Both the position numbers and the translations under genes were made by a program. From NCBI GenBank assembly GCA_963680875.1, contig OY804579.1, forward strand, positions 34,147,804 to 34,211,803: 64,000 nucleotides of DNA. Reading direction: 5' to 3'. Positions 59,401 to 64,000 of this stretch are shown one piece after another. Numbering within the stretch: position 1 is the first letter of the stretch; each line of letters begins with the position of its first letter. The notes under the pieces were generated by a model. The model did not search any database. It saw only the letters and a program-made list of their open reading frames with translations, and was not told the origin of the DNA. Origin of the DNA: Bathymodiolus brooksi. Taxonomy: Eukaryota; Mollusca; Bivalvia; Mytilida; Modiolidae.

Positions 59401-61427
59401 ATAGAACTAGGGGAGATAATCACTTCATTTTTAATAATAAGTTGTGATCAAAAAGAAATAAGGGAGATAATAGCTTCATAATTTATGATGGAGGACATTA
59501 ATTCTTCAAAACCTTTTCTTAACAAGATAATAATAATGACCAAAACCAGTTTTGTAAAACAATAGTTGGCTAGTGCCTTCACTGCAGTTTGAAATGAGCT
59601 TGTGGATTGATTTACCATGCCAGCTTTACTTTCTGTAATAAATTAATATTACCTAATCTTATTGTATAAATGTTAATTTAAAGGGATTTATTAATAACTT
59701 TTTAGCTAAGACCTTTGTGGTTATAAGTCATGACTAATACAAAATGTTGATGGATAAATAATGATTGAACACCACCTGTTTATAATTCACACGATCTACA
59801 GTTTCACATGTATTTTTTTAGTTAATCTATTTAAGGTTAATTCTTGCCAATTATTCATCTATGTGCATGTTTTAAATGCAATATGCAATATCTTAGCTGG
59901 TTATGGTGTTTAATGCCACTTTCAACAATATTTCTTTCAACAATATTTCAGTTATATCATGGTAGTCAGTTTTATTTATCTTGACTGAAAAACCAATATA
60001 AGATATTGACTTTTCTTTAACACAATTCTTTCTCTAATTGGGGCGTCATGTCTATCTACTGACTGGGATTTCATTGAGTTAGCACTATAAAAATCCAACT
60101 AAGCATGTTGGTCTAGTACAAAGCAGACCTCATCATCATCTCATTGAAAACTATCTTGTTCTCGGTATGATATAGCTGAACAATTGCTGAGTTGTTGTTA
60201 AACAACAACATCTCACTCACTCTAATTTTTCCCCTATATTGTTATCATTACAATGGCCAGTTTGGTTAGTTATTTTTAAATCATTTTGATTGGTTAACCT
60301 TTTGTTTTATAGGACTGATTTAAAACAGTGGTGAAATAATCATCCATGTATATTATAATATATAAATGATCAAGTAGGACTTCGTTGGTCATTTGCTTTG
60401 ATGTTAAATCATAGTAGAAAGATGAGAGACAATGGTAATATTTCAAATCTTTTTATAACCATATATAAAGAGCATAAAATAAAGATGCTTTTTAGTATAT
60501 AAAGTTATTAATATGGACAGTTGATATACTTTCAGTAAAAGAATGACATCAGAGATATTGATAGTTAACTATGACACAGTTGTTATCTTTTCAATTATAA
60601 TTCTGTTTCTATTTTCAGATTTTATTTTTAAACAAAGTGGATTTATTTAAGGACAAAATTCGTCATTCAGGAAGACATCTTCGTAATTTCTTTCCAGACT
60701 ATCGAGGTAAGTTGATAAATTTAAAATGTATGAATAAAATTAGAATGCTTATTATTTTTCTGAAAATTTGCACTTGATAAAATAATACACTTTTGTGTAG
60801 TGACAGTATAAATGTCATCTGACTTCCATCTTTTGAATTTTTTTTCAGTGCAGTTTTAGTTAACAAGTTTCTGTGGAGCTTAGTCTTCAATTAACATGGT
60901 ACATGTATTTACACGGTGTAGTTCTTAGGAACTATATCTGATTATAACAATTGACACAAGGGGATGTCGTAGTAACAGTTGTATGATAGGTGGATGTAAG
61001 CATCGCAGTCAATTCCTGCATGTGGTGAGGTGCACTTGATACAAATTTGTGTGATAAAAGTTTCTCAGTGACCAATCTGATTAAATTACACCTTTGTCTG
61101 TTCTGATATGTCACTGACATAAAGATCTAAAGAAATGTTGTAAGGGGTCATTTTCAGGTGACCTTTATACGTCCAATGAAATTGCCACACACACACATAC
61201 ATATGATTTATTTAATAATATATAAATATTTTTCAGGTAAAGATCGTGATGTAGACAGTGCTGCCCATTTTATACAGAAAAAATTTCAGAGACAAAATCA
61301 TGTTCCATCCAAAGTTGTCTACCCTCATTTTACTACTGCTACAGACACCAGCAATATCCAGGTTGTGTTCCAAGTTGTCATGGACTCCATTTTAAAGGAT
61401 AACCTTCGGAGTAGTACATTATTATGA
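17372..61427 (+). CDS. GNAV1: Heterotrimeric G-protein alpha subunit, Gv class (nine coding exons)
   Basis: The exons 17372-17495, 33172-33263, 41511-41603, 54253-54413, 55224-55352, 57428-57557, 58791-58862, 60619-60706 and 61237-61427 all have GT/AG borders and join to 359 codons plus TGA. Seen: MGQCLS start (Gly2 and Cys4 suit myristoylation and palmitoylation), P-loop GAAESGKST (42-50), Arg finger R181 with VRTTGI, switch [14 protein letters not shown] (203-214, catalytic Q207), NKVD (272-275) and TATDTSN (330-336). The length fits G-alpha (350-380). Known: such proteins bind GDP/GTP and G-beta-gamma at the membrane and couple to seven-helix receptors. The C-terminus (RSSTLL) lacks the pertussis-toxin cysteine and matches none of Gs, Gi/o, Gq or G12. 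Ala44 in the P-loop and the [11 protein letters not shown] and [10 protein letters not shown] segments agree with my memory of Gv, a class kept in many invertebrates and fish but lost elsewhere. Class assignment is inference; G-alpha identity is certain. Confidence 0.95.
18216..18559. mobile_element. MITE with TTAA target duplication
   Basis: TTAA at 18216-18219 and 18556-18559 bounds inverted ends AGGCACACAGGCCGTTA and (complement) AGGCACACAGGCTGTTA. The 336-bp interior is AT-rich and non-coding. TTAA targets are used by piggyBac and Kolobok transposases. Confidence 0.85.
18723..18990 (+). mobile_element. SINE family A, plus-strand copy
   Basis: Head with CATTGTGGTCTTGATCG and a B-box-like GAGTCCGAATG, then the conserved body (GGGGTACTCCGGTTTC, CCAATAAAACTGACCGCCAC) and the end GAAATATTGTTGAAAGTGAT. 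It is diverged from the 3568-3838 copy but collinear. Confidence 0.75.
19760..23345. repeat. 45-bp minisatellite, 79 tandem units
   Basis: Units run from 19791 to 23344, each beginning (T/G)ACCACACTGAAGTGTGGG and ending CATCCAATAGAAAAA. The total fits 79 units with one 1-bp deletion (unit 61, ending at 22534). Each unit holds two abutting dyads: CCACACT-GA-AGTGTGG and GGAAC-A-GTTCC. Only a few sites vary (first base T or G; one AAAG for ACAG near 21027; one TATC near 22267). Because 45 is divisible by three and the unit lacks stops in several frames, long open frames appear on both strands; I read these as artefacts. The flanks (TAAAATGAAAAA before, AATAGAAAAATCGTA after) match the single-unit element at 1121-1405. 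Confidence 0.97.
23371..23743. repeat. 22-bp minisatellite, about 17 units
   Basis: Unit TAACACACNAATACATGACC plus TC, with N being A or T. Units 1-12 strictly alternate A and T types (a 44-bp dimer), units 13-16 are all T type, and unit 17 is A type. A single similar unit follows the single 45-bp unit at about 1370-1391. Confidence 0.95.
24935..25087. repeat. Fold-back palindrome 1
   Basis: Outer arms AGATTAATTTTGATCGTTCC...GAGGAGCC and its complement (2 mismatches in 29), inner arms TCACGTGAC and GTCACGTGA. Flanking ATACTGC and GCAGTAT extend the symmetry. Likely a MITE-like element. Confidence 0.75.
25190..25331. repeat. Long palindrome capped by a TTCG mini-hairpin
   Basis: Arms 25213-25254 and 25269-25310 (42 bp, few mismatches) extend outward with more mismatches to 25190 and 25331. 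The centre reads GGGCTTCGGCCTC, where GGC-TTCG-GCC makes a GC-rich tetraloop cap on AT-rich arms. Confidence 0.85.
26409..26939. mobile_element. Tc1/mariner-type MITE with TA target and expanded core
   Basis: TA at 26407-26408 and 26940-26941 bounds inverted CAGTCAAACCT ends. The core (26518-26930) holds six copies of a 69-bp unit (GGGCAACTGCTCATAAAGG, TTCCCTTCGGTGCACTTTTA). A relative at 51295-51600 has just one such unit. It is non-coding. Confidence 0.85.
26518..26930. repeat. 69-bp tandem repeat, six copies
   Basis: Copies differ by one or a few bases (for example GTATATAGG or GTTTATAGG). 69 is divisible by three, giving an apparent minus-strand frame that is a repeat artefact. The array lies wholly inside the MITE 26409-26939. 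Confidence 0.9.
26950..26977. repeat. Poly-T tract flanked by a short direct repeat
   Basis: About 25 T flanked by TATTTTATATATTGTT on both sides (26940s and 26977-26992). Confidence 0.7.
27308..27408 (-). mobile_element. tRNA-derived head (tRNA pseudogene or SINE head)
   Basis: On the minus strand: an A box in GTAGCTGAGTGGTTAGATGG, and a B box GGTTCGATACC about 55 bp downstream, as in a tRNA with a long variable arm (Leu/Ser type). The acceptor stem does not pair and the T stem is imperfect, so it is not a working tRNA gene. Confidence 0.5.
27860..28044. repeat. Long palindrome capped by a GC-rich hairpin
   Basis: Arms of about 80 bp share ATTGAAACAAAAGAA, GGATATAA, GGGTTTCTTTTTC and GTACTCAGGTGA on complementary strands. 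The centre has GGTGC-TAT-GCACC. It follows the same plan as 25190-25331 and 50629-50783 with unrelated sequence. Confidence 0.85.
28212..28455. repeat. Short tandem repeat AACCTATGGTAATTAA
   Basis: About 14 units of 14-18 bp, varying in A-run length. The array is bounded by related flanks: AAAACATGGGTCA...TTGATTA on the left and AAAACATGGTCAGATG...TTGATTT on the right, so the flank itself is duplicated. Confidence 0.85.
29846..30812 (-). mobile_element. Harbinger-like element remnant
   Basis: Inverted ends with GTTCAAGGTT and, on the complement, GTGTTCAAGGTTTTACC; CTA flanks both sides (29843-29845 and 30813-30815), a 3-bp duplication as expected for PIF/Harbinger. A minus-strand frame (30635-30396) encodes a HARBI1-like segment. 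Confidence 0.6.
30396..30635 (-). pseudogene. HARBI1-like transposase N-terminal fragment
   Basis: The frame encodes [17 protein letters not shown] and then [20 protein letters not shown], ending in TGA. The [15 protein letters not shown] segment is typical of the region before the nuclease domain in Harbinger transposases. The DDE nuclease is absent, so the piece is inactive. Confidence 0.6.
31541..31620 (-). repeat. Possible LINE 3' end fragment
   Basis: GATTTTATTGTCCAATCAAG and TTACAGTGATTTATATTACA resemble reverse-complemented 3' ends of non-LTR elements. It is short, and only weakly supported. Confidence 0.3.
31647..31928. mobile_element. 282-bp MITE with 8-bp target duplication
   Basis: Inverted ends AAGGGAACGACGATTTAAC and (complement) AAGGAACCGACCATTTAAC continue through TTGAAGGG and TTATGGTTTTTT. 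Flanks ATATAGTT (31639-31646) and ATACAGTT (31929-31936) match at 7 of 8 positions. The interior repeats A-runs plus ATTCTGATT. hAT-like by duplication size. Confidence 0.75.
32696..32782. repeat. 20-bp inverted repeat
   Basis: TTAGCTAATGCAATGATTAA and its exact complement, separated by about 47 bp of AT-rich DNA. Possibly a small MITE. Confidence 0.6.
33172..33263 (+). CDS. GNAV1: G-alpha exon 2 (P-loop)
   Basis: Residues 42-72: [20 protein letters not shown] and then [11 protein letters not shown]. It holds the phosphate-binding loop and helix alpha-1. The acceptor is TTTTGACAG and the donor is AAG followed by GTACAA. The third P-loop residue is Ala44 where most G-alpha have Gly. Confidence 0.97.
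33277..34416 (+). mobile_element. Modular repeat element M1, inserted 13-14 bp after the exon 2 donor
   Basis: Starts AGCTCACCTTGCC with a loose 5' hairpin (CAATGTGAGCT). It has about seven internal units of 150-160 bp, each with CTCTGAAACCG, AACCGAAACTTGGTAGGAAG, GGTCCTCTATA, CATGGCC and CTGATTGG. It ends GGTGAGCGACACAGGCTCAG, CCCA, CTGAGCCT, CTAG followed by T. The 3' GGTGAGC complements the 5' end, then comes a short hairpin and CTAG. Non-coding. Helitron-like by the terminal design (inference). Confidence 0.7.
34425..36030. other. Intron 2 DNA with no recognised feature
   Basis: AT-rich. A weak inverted pair (ATATGACAGG and CCTGTCATAT) lies at about 35755-35835. Nothing else is identified. 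Confidence 0.4.
36040..36345 (-). mobile_element. SINE family A copy
   Basis: Minus-strand head with TCGTGGTCGTGATTGTATGG and B box GAGTTCGAACCC, an internal extra segment (AGCTGTGGAACGGCTACGG), then the conserved body and the end GAAATATTGTTGAAAGTGG. Confidence 0.75.
36645..36910. repeat. 57-bp tandem repeat, about 4.6 copies
   Basis: Units start AGTACTACAAATGTACCATA and end AAACTAATATAATT. They are almost identical, apart from a TAG insertion in the last one. Confidence 0.9.
37120..39597. repeat. 59-bp minisatellite, about 42 units with shortened units
   Basis: Full unit begins CATATGAGATAGTATGGAG and ends GGTAGTAGAAGGAGAA. Most units are 59 bp; several shorter ones (about 36 bp, at about 38183, 38787, 38998 and 39207) lack the CATATGAG-to-GGAG part, and one at 38469 is shortened differently. 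Variant sites: GTGG or GAGG, TATATC or TACATC, CGTAATC or CATAATC. Related degenerate sequence continues to about 39670. Stop-free frames on the minus strand (many starting [14 protein letters not shown]) reflect 3 x 59 = 177 and are not evidence of a protein. Confidence 0.97.
39700..40380. other. Intron 2 DNA, nothing recognised
   Basis: AT-rich sequence after the minisatellite without visible structure. Confidence 0.4.
40420..40720 (-). repeat. Putative dispersed repeat
   Basis: Contains AAGATCGAGTAACACGAACC then CCACTAAACACCGGGGTGAT, which resembles a phrase I associate with dispersed repeats of mussels. No terminal structure found; the assignment is from memory and weak. Confidence 0.3.
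41511..41603 (+). CDS. GNAV1: G-alpha exon 3
   Basis: Residues 73-103 ([19 protein letters not shown] and [12 protein letters not shown]), start of the helical domain. Phase 0 on both sides; acceptor TTTATTTTCAG, donor AGG followed by GTATG. Confidence 0.95.
41770..42035 (+). mobile_element. SINE family A copy
   Basis: Head GTCGGGGTCGTGATCGTATG, B-box-like GAGTTTGAAACCC, body CGGTTGTTTTCTCCGGGTAC, CCACCAGTAAAACTGACTGC, and end TGAAATATTGTTGAAAGTGG. It closely matches 3568-3838 in the opposite orientation. Confidence 0.8.
42051..43129 (+). mobile_element. Modular repeat element M2
   Basis: The 5' end TATGTCCCCG forms a local hairpin with GGGACAT. About six units of 160 bp follow (GCTATGCTTGGAGATATTGA, TGAGTTACAGATCAAG, TTTGGCCGAGTTATGGCCCT), with a 319-bp dimer duplicated (42306 and 42625). 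The 3' end has CGGGGACAT (complement of the 5' end), hairpin GTGTC-ATTCC-GACAC, then ATCTAG followed by T. Same plan as M1, M3 and M4, with unrelated sequence. Confidence 0.7.
43133..43883. other. Intron 3 DNA, nothing recognised
   Basis: AT-rich, no frame or repeat that I can name. Confidence 0.4.
44568..46255 (+). repeat. 332-bp units with a 996-bp higher-order period inside M3
   Basis: Matching points at 44568, 44900, 45564, 45896 and 46228 give 332-bp steps, and the 44568 and 45564 units (as well as 44900 and 45896) are more alike than neighbours are, so three units form a 996-bp repeat. Confidence 0.8.
46741..49601 (+). mobile_element. Modular repeat element M4, nested in M3
   Basis: The 5' end TAGCTCACCTGGCC-TTTA-GGCCATGTGAGCTA is a near-perfect hairpin. 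Modules contain GAAACCRCTG, ACCAAAC, TCCCTGGGTGGGTCCCTTTC, CAAGATGGCC and ACCGATTATGCAAATTAG. A period of about 635 bp is seen (47616 to 48251; 47791 to 48426). The 3' end has CCAGGTGAGCG, hairpin GGCTCCTGGGAGCC and CTCTGG then T-run. It sits between the two halves of M3. Confidence 0.7.
49765..49840 (-). repeat. SINE tail with GATT tetranucleotides
   Basis: About eight TTGA/GATT units, then TTGGTGTTTAATGCCAAC and TTTAGCAGTATTT; on the minus strand this is a SINE 3' end with its simple tail. Confidence 0.55.
49841..50628. other. Intron 3 DNA, nothing recognised
   Basis: No conserved frame, RNA or terminal repeats seen. Confidence 0.4.
50629..50783. repeat. 155-bp palindrome with a GC-rich cap
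   Basis: Arms of about 70 bp share AAATAAATCATGGAAGCCAG, GAGTTTTAACATGGATTGG, GGATATTAGTA and TTTTATCCC on complementary strands. The centre is GAGCCAGAAGCGA. A few mismatches and short indels. No clear target duplication. Confidence 0.85.
50993..51020. repeat. TA microsatellite
   Basis: About 13 TA/AT dinucleotides. Confidence 0.8.
51295..51600. mobile_element. TA MITE, single-unit relative of 26409-26939
   Basis: Starts CAGTGAAACCTGG and ends GAAGTTTGATTG, with TA on both sides (51293-51294 and 51601-51602). The interior matches 26409-26600 (CACCTGTATA, AAGGACAGTTTCAT, GCAACTGGTCATAAAGG), with one core unit only. Confidence 0.75.
51641..51810. repeat. 42-bp tandem repeat, four copies
   Basis: Unit CAGTAGACTAGATTTTATTA plus TGGCTTTGTCTGTATTATTTGT split over 42 bp, with one or two substitutions among copies. 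Confidence 0.9.
51890..52015 (+). mobile_element. SINE family B head fragment
   Basis: GTGGTGTAAGGATTTGCATG, CACCTTGAGCATGATAGATT, then CAAGTCTGAGC; collinear with the tRNA-like head of the SINE at 58886-59265. Confidence 0.5.
52079..54025 (-). mobile_element. Tc1/mariner-type transposon, TA target, defective
   Basis: TA at 52077-52078 and 54026-54027 bounds inverted ends AAGTAATAATTTTTTGATTA. Similarity of the ends continues past 100 bp (CGAGAGTTTTGT and AATTTTACTACCAT on both sides). Length 1947 bp. A minus-strand transposase at 53640-52742 has a frameshift, a nonsense codon and a large internal deletion. Confidence 0.9.
52742..53640 (-). pseudogene. Broken DDE transposase (Tc1/mariner type)
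   Basis: N-terminal piece from ATG 53640: helix-turn-helix-like region with [20 protein letters not shown] and a GRPFYS motif. Near 53400 the frame shifts and the sequence jumps to [33 protein letters not shown] and [11 protein letters not shown] (second catalytic Asp). A TAA (53092-53090) interrupts before [33 protein letters not shown] (Glu of the triad) and an acidic tail [12 protein letters not shown]. The roughly 100 residues that should lie between the DNA-binding part and HAGN, with the first catalytic Asp, are missing. It therefore cannot catalyse transposition; it could still be mobilised in trans. Confidence 0.9.
54253..54413 (+). CDS. GNAV1: G-alpha exon 4
   Basis: Residues 104-156 and two bases of codon 157: [38 protein letters not shown] and SAI(Y). 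This is the rest of the helical domain up to the YxLNDSAxYF segment shared with Gi-like alphas. Acceptor TTTACTTTCCAG, donor ATATA followed by GTAAGTT. Confidence 0.95.
55026..55085 (-). repeat. SINE family A 3' end fragment
   Basis: TTTATGGTATTTAATGCCAC, TTTCAACAATATTTCAG, ATTGTGGCAG: the 3' end of the family on the minus strand. Confidence 0.6.
55224..55352 (+). CDS. GNAV1: G-alpha exon 5 (Arg finger)
   Basis: Residues 157-199 and part of 200: [32 protein letters not shown] and [11 protein letters not shown]181 aligns with Gi Arg178 and Gs Arg201 (GTP-hydrolysis arginine), T184 with the Mg-binding switch I threonine. Acceptor TTATTTTAG, donor CG followed by GTAGGT. Confidence 0.95.
55390..55672 (-). 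mobile_element. SINE family A copy in intron 5
   Basis: Well-preserved minus-strand copy: TCGTGATTGTGATTGTATGG head, B box GAGTTCGAATCC, body GGTTTTCTCTGGGTACTCC, and end GCTGAAATATTGCTGAAAGT. Confidence 0.8.
56262..56400 (-). repeat. Degenerate SINE family A fragment
   Basis: GGGTATTTATGCCACTTTCA, ATTCAGTTTTATCA, GCAGTTTTATTGATACC and ATCACTGACAAACTCTG follow the order of the SINE body, with indels. Confidence 0.5.
56401..57245. other. Intron 5 DNA, nothing recognised
   Basis: AT-rich. A few short phrases around 56570-56700 recall 54630-54750 (CAATACAGGTAAAAACA, CAATCAATATTATGACATAC, ACATCAAATAGA), suggesting an old duplication of intron DNA. Confidence 0.4.
57250..57340 (-). repeat. SINE family A 3' fragment with a small duplication
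   Basis: TTTATGGTGTTTAATGCCAC, then TCAACAATATTTCA and TTATATCGTG twice. Confidence 0.6.
57428..57557 (+). CDS. GNAV1: G-alpha exon 6 (switch II)
   Basis: Last base of codon 200 to residue 243: [37 protein letters not shown] and FEDPDV. It contains the G3 box DVGGQ with catalytic Q207. Acceptor TTTATTGTAG, donor GTG followed by GTAAGA. Confidence 0.97.
57905..58265 (-). mobile_element. SINE family A copy, internally duplicated and decayed
   Basis: Two successive body segments (GTTATATTGATGGAGGAAAC and TTTTATTGGTGGAGGAAGCC) and a decayed head (GTGGTCATTATAATATG on the minus strand). Confidence 0.55.
58791..58862 (+). CDS. GNAV1: G-alpha exon 7
   Basis: 24 codons, residues 244-267 ([19 protein letters not shown] and RKTCM), helix alpha-3 region. 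Phase 0 on both sides; acceptor TTTCTCTTGCAG, donor ATG followed by GTAAGT. Confidence 0.97.
58886..59265 (+). mobile_element. tRNA-derived SINE, family B
   Basis: tRNA-like head: GGTGGTGTAATAGTTAGCAT (A box) and GGGTTAGAGCCC (B box). The body has TGTGTCCAAGTGGGGGGAAC, GAGCTAGCACTATAAAAATC, CAGCATGTTGG and CAAAGCAGACCTCATCATCA, with end ATATAGCTGAAAAATTGCTG, then AACAACAATTGTTCAATCAC. A 3' part of a second copy is at 60038-60225. Confidence 0.8.
59895..59975 (-). repeat. SINE family A 3' fragment
   Basis: TTATGGTGTTTAATGCCACT, TCAACAATATTTC twice, and TATATCATGGTAGTCAG. Confidence 0.6.
60038..60225 (+). mobile_element. SINE family B, 3' part
   Basis: GAGTTAGCACTATAAAAATC, AAGCATGTTGGTCTAG, AGCAGACCTCATCATCATC, ATATAGCTGAACAATTGCTG and a tail AACAACAACATCTCACTCAC. 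The tRNA-like head is absent. Confidence 0.75.
60619..60706 (+). CDS. GNAV1: G-alpha exon 8 (NKVD)
   Basis: Residues 268-296 and the first base of 297: [33 protein letters not shown] is the guanine-specificity box G4. Acceptor TATTTTCAG, donor CGAG followed by GTAAGT. Confidence 0.97.
60935..61090 (+). repeat. SINE family A fragment
   Basis: Decayed head and body: TGTCGTAGTAACAGTTGTAT, ATGTGGTGAGGTGCACTTGA, TACAAATTTGTGTGATAAA and TCTCAGTGACC. Confidence 0.45.
61237..61427 (+). CDS. GNAV1: G-alpha exon 9 (C-terminus)
   Basis: End of codon 297 to residue 359 and TGA (61425-61427): [53 protein letters not shown] and LRSSTLL. TATD is the G5 box. The last helix normally docks receptors; its final residues define coupling and here fit no common class. 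Acceptor TATTTTTCAG. Confidence 0.97.
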
Positions 61428-63240
61428 TTTTTATTGTTTATGTTGCCTAACTAGGAACATTTTACTTAATACCAAGTAGGATCTTTAAGCAATTTTAATT
61501 TGTATTATTATAAATTTAAATTTTTTTAATTTGAATTATTACAACCAGTACAACAAAAGTTAAAACAAATACCAAATTATTCATTTATCTTGATGCTTTC
61601 TTGAATAAGACAAAGATTGGTAAGATTTTCTTCAATTCTTGTAATATTTAGTTACCAGAAAATGGAATGGAAATTAAGAAAAAATACTTAAAAGATAATT
61701 CTTTGGTTTTCCTTCAATTCTTGTATGTTTAGTTATCAAATTATCAAAAGAAAGTTTTTAAACAGTCAACAATTCCTACAAAATTAAAAAGGATGGAATG
61801 TAAATCACAAAAAAAAACTTAATAATTCTTTAGATTTCTGAAATATTTTAATAGAAAAATAAACATTTGTTAATGCCGACATGAGTTTGAATTTGGTGTT
61901 TACAATAGGTCACATGTTCACTACTACTTGATATTAGGTGATGTGTTCCTGTAAATAAGCAGTTGCTAAAATATAATAAATTGTATCTGTGATATGTATA
62001 TAAGAACAGAGGAGTTATTATGAGGTTGTCTTATTTTATATTGATCTCAAGTCATATTTTTAACATTATATTAGAATATTTTAACATTTTTAATCATCAT
62101 ATGTACATATATAGGTTATATTTTATCTTGTCTAAATTTTTTATAAGAAAATGAAGTTATGTAGTGTAATTTTATTTTAAGTTGAAAAATTAGAGCTTGA
62201 ATGTCTGACCTAGACATTGAAGTAATATTAATTAATTAATAAAGTCCATGTTAAATGAATTTAGTTAATCTTTATGAAATTGGAAAGGTGATATATGAGA
62301 ATTCACACTCTAATTTTTATATCCAAATTTTAACAGAAAAATAGTCCCGGTCAAAGACACTTAATTTTTCTCTCACAAATAATGCCCCTCAAGTAATAAA
62401 CAATTATATTCCTTGTTTTATAATGGAAACTAAATGGATAAAATGTTGAAAAATGGCTCTGTTTTAGTAAAAAAGGGGGAAGGGGGGTGTTGACTGACAA
62501 TATTATAAATATTTTTAAGTAAAGCTCGGTTGTAAAGTGGTTGTGTGATTATAATCTTCTTCTTTTTTTGGTATGAAAAAGTGGATGATTTTTTTCCTCG
62601 ATGGTATTATTATTTATTGAATGTATTTTATAAAGGGTTCCATACTTTTTTTTATTGGAGAAATATTTTATTATTTTAAGCATTTTTAATGGAAAGGTTG
62701 TCAGAGGTTGAATGTCTCTATGATAGATAATGTACAGATAGAAGATTTATTTAAAAGGTTGTCACTTCTATCTCAAATTCTCTGAATCCCACACAATATT
62801 AGAGTAATTCAACACAATCAGAGGTTAAAAAGTTTATATATAAATTGGAACCAGAAGACATAATTTTGTCAATGTATAAGTTTATTTTGTTGATGGCAAA
62901 TTTATCTTTTACCAAAATTGAGTGTGATGGTACATTTTTATACGACCTACGACTAAGCAATGTTTACAAAGGGGAGATAATTAATTTCACTACACGTAAT
63001 TGTCCACAAAAAGGATAAAAAATATATAGATATATGACATGTTTTGTGTATTATTATCACAGTGTCAGTATTCTCCTTAAAATATTACCTACAAAAGTAA
63101 TCATAAAGTTCATATCACGATACATTGTCTTGGCAATACTCTAAAACTTGTTATTTAATCAAAACCTTTCTAGTCACCACCCATTAAGTAGGACTGATTT
63201 GTACTTTGATGCTGTATTAAATAAAGACATATTCCTTCTT
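61428..63240 (+). other. G-alpha 3' UTR (extent unknown)
   Basis: AT-rich DNA after the stop codon with several AATAAA signals (about 61859, 62239, 62395 and 63225). Which one is used cannot be told. No further coding frame is seen. Confidence 0.5.
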
Positions 63241-63320
63241 CACAAAAACAGAGCATAGATGAATATTTTGTATGCAATTTATTATTTTGTTTATAGCCAA
63301 TATAATTTTTTTTACATCAG

Positions 63321-63484
63321 TCGAGGCCTTGTGATCATAAAGCTTTTTGAGTACAAATTTTTTTGCTCGTACTCCAAAATTGTCCAATCAGAACAAAGTA
63401 TTAATTTTGTGCAGTGTTTTTATTGGCAGAGTTTTTTTTTAAGTATGGGTATACACTCAAAAGTTTTATGATCGTAAGGCTTGA
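63321..63484. mobile_element. MITE with inverted ends of about 32 bp
   Basis: Left TCGAGGCCTTGTGATCATAA, AGCTTTTTGAGTAC and right (complement) TCAAGCCTTACGATCATAAA, ACTTTTGAGTGTA. The 100-bp interior is AT-rich. No clear target duplication. It lies in or just beyond the 3' UTR. Confidence 0.65.
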
Positions 63485-64000
63485 ATTGCTTTGATGTAAG
63501 CAATATAATATAATAATGATTACATTATCACTGTACTGACATTATACCATTGTACATATAAAACATTACTATTTATTTACCATCCTGTATGTTCACACTG
63601 CCAAACACAGTTGTCTCCCCTCTCAGGAGACTTCAATGATCTCAGTAGAAAAGAATTTATGACTTCCGTATCTTTTCCATGGAAAAGTCTAATATCATGT
63701 TTCATCTGTATATAAATTGTTATCTAAATAAATTTAATTTTGTTTTTCTCATGGAGCAAAATTTCTAAACTGCCATGCAAGATTCTGTATTATAATTTTC
63801 TTCTTTGAAACATCAATGTTTATCGCTGAAAGACGTTTTATTTTATTTTATCTAAATTAAATGATGTTTTTAATTTTGTCCATGTATAATGTCTTAATTT
63901 ACAAGGAAGATAATTGTCATGTTGTTATGAATTCTTTTTTAGTTGTACTATTTTAACAATTTTTACCACAAAATGAAAAATTACACAATAGTTATTATAT
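63485..64000. other. Downstream DNA, nothing recognised
   Basis: AT-rich sequence to the window edge without a supported feature. Confidence 0.4.

Noticed and set aside
17372..61427. Assignment of the G-alpha to the Gi/o class
   Set aside because: The core resembles Gi, but the C-terminal cysteine and GLF-type tail are absent and the P-loop differs; Gv fits better.

Overview
The window is animal genomic DNA: large introns with GT/AG borders, tRNA-derived SINEs, non-LTR retrotransposon pieces, many small DNA transposons and large minisatellites. The SINE and modular-repeat families are of the kind I know from bivalve and gastropod genomes, so a mollusc is the most likely source. This is inference from memory, with no database search.

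Two host genes can be supported. (1) The 5' part of a SPATA20-type gene (thioredoxin-like YyaL/SPATA20 family) lies on the minus strand, with coding exons at about 4835-4744, 4172-3953 and 3485-3339; the rest lies beyond the left edge. (2) A complete heterotrimeric G-protein alpha subunit lies on the plus strand. It has nine coding exons from 17372 to 61427 and 359 residues. It has all G-box motifs, an N-terminal acylation signal and a C-terminus unlike Gs, Gi, Gq or G12; it best fits the fifth animal class, Gv (GNAV). The two genes are divergently oriented and about 12.5 kb of transposon-rich DNA separates their starts.

Layout. 1-3.3 kb: duplicated dispersed elements and a triplicated block of about 0.5 kb. 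3.3-4.9 kb: SPATA20 exons. 6-14.4 kb: a pile-up of nested DNA transposons, including two elements at the same 10-bp target, one carrying a RecQ-like helicase exon, two elements with degenerate BED-type zinc fingers, and a perfect 93-bp palindromic element with a target duplication. 15-16.9 kb: a 5'-truncated LINE. 17.4-33.2 kb: intron 1 of the G-alpha gene, holding a 79-copy 45-bp array, a 22-bp array, hairpin elements and MITEs. 33.3-41.5 kb: intron 2, with a modular repeat and a 59-bp minisatellite of about 42 units. 41.6-54.3 kb: intron 3, with three modular rolling-circle-like elements (one nested in another), a long palindrome and a defective Tc1/mariner-type element. 54-61.4 kb: the compact 3' half of the gene. 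61.4-64 kb: 3' UTR and downstream DNA.

The most interesting non-gene signals are: dispersed elements that exist here both as a single-unit copy and as a tandemly amplified copy (two independent cases); a terminal architecture shared by sequence-unrelated modular elements (5' hairpin, repeated near the 3' end, then a short hairpin and CTRG); and several long palindromes capped by GC-rich mini-hairpins.
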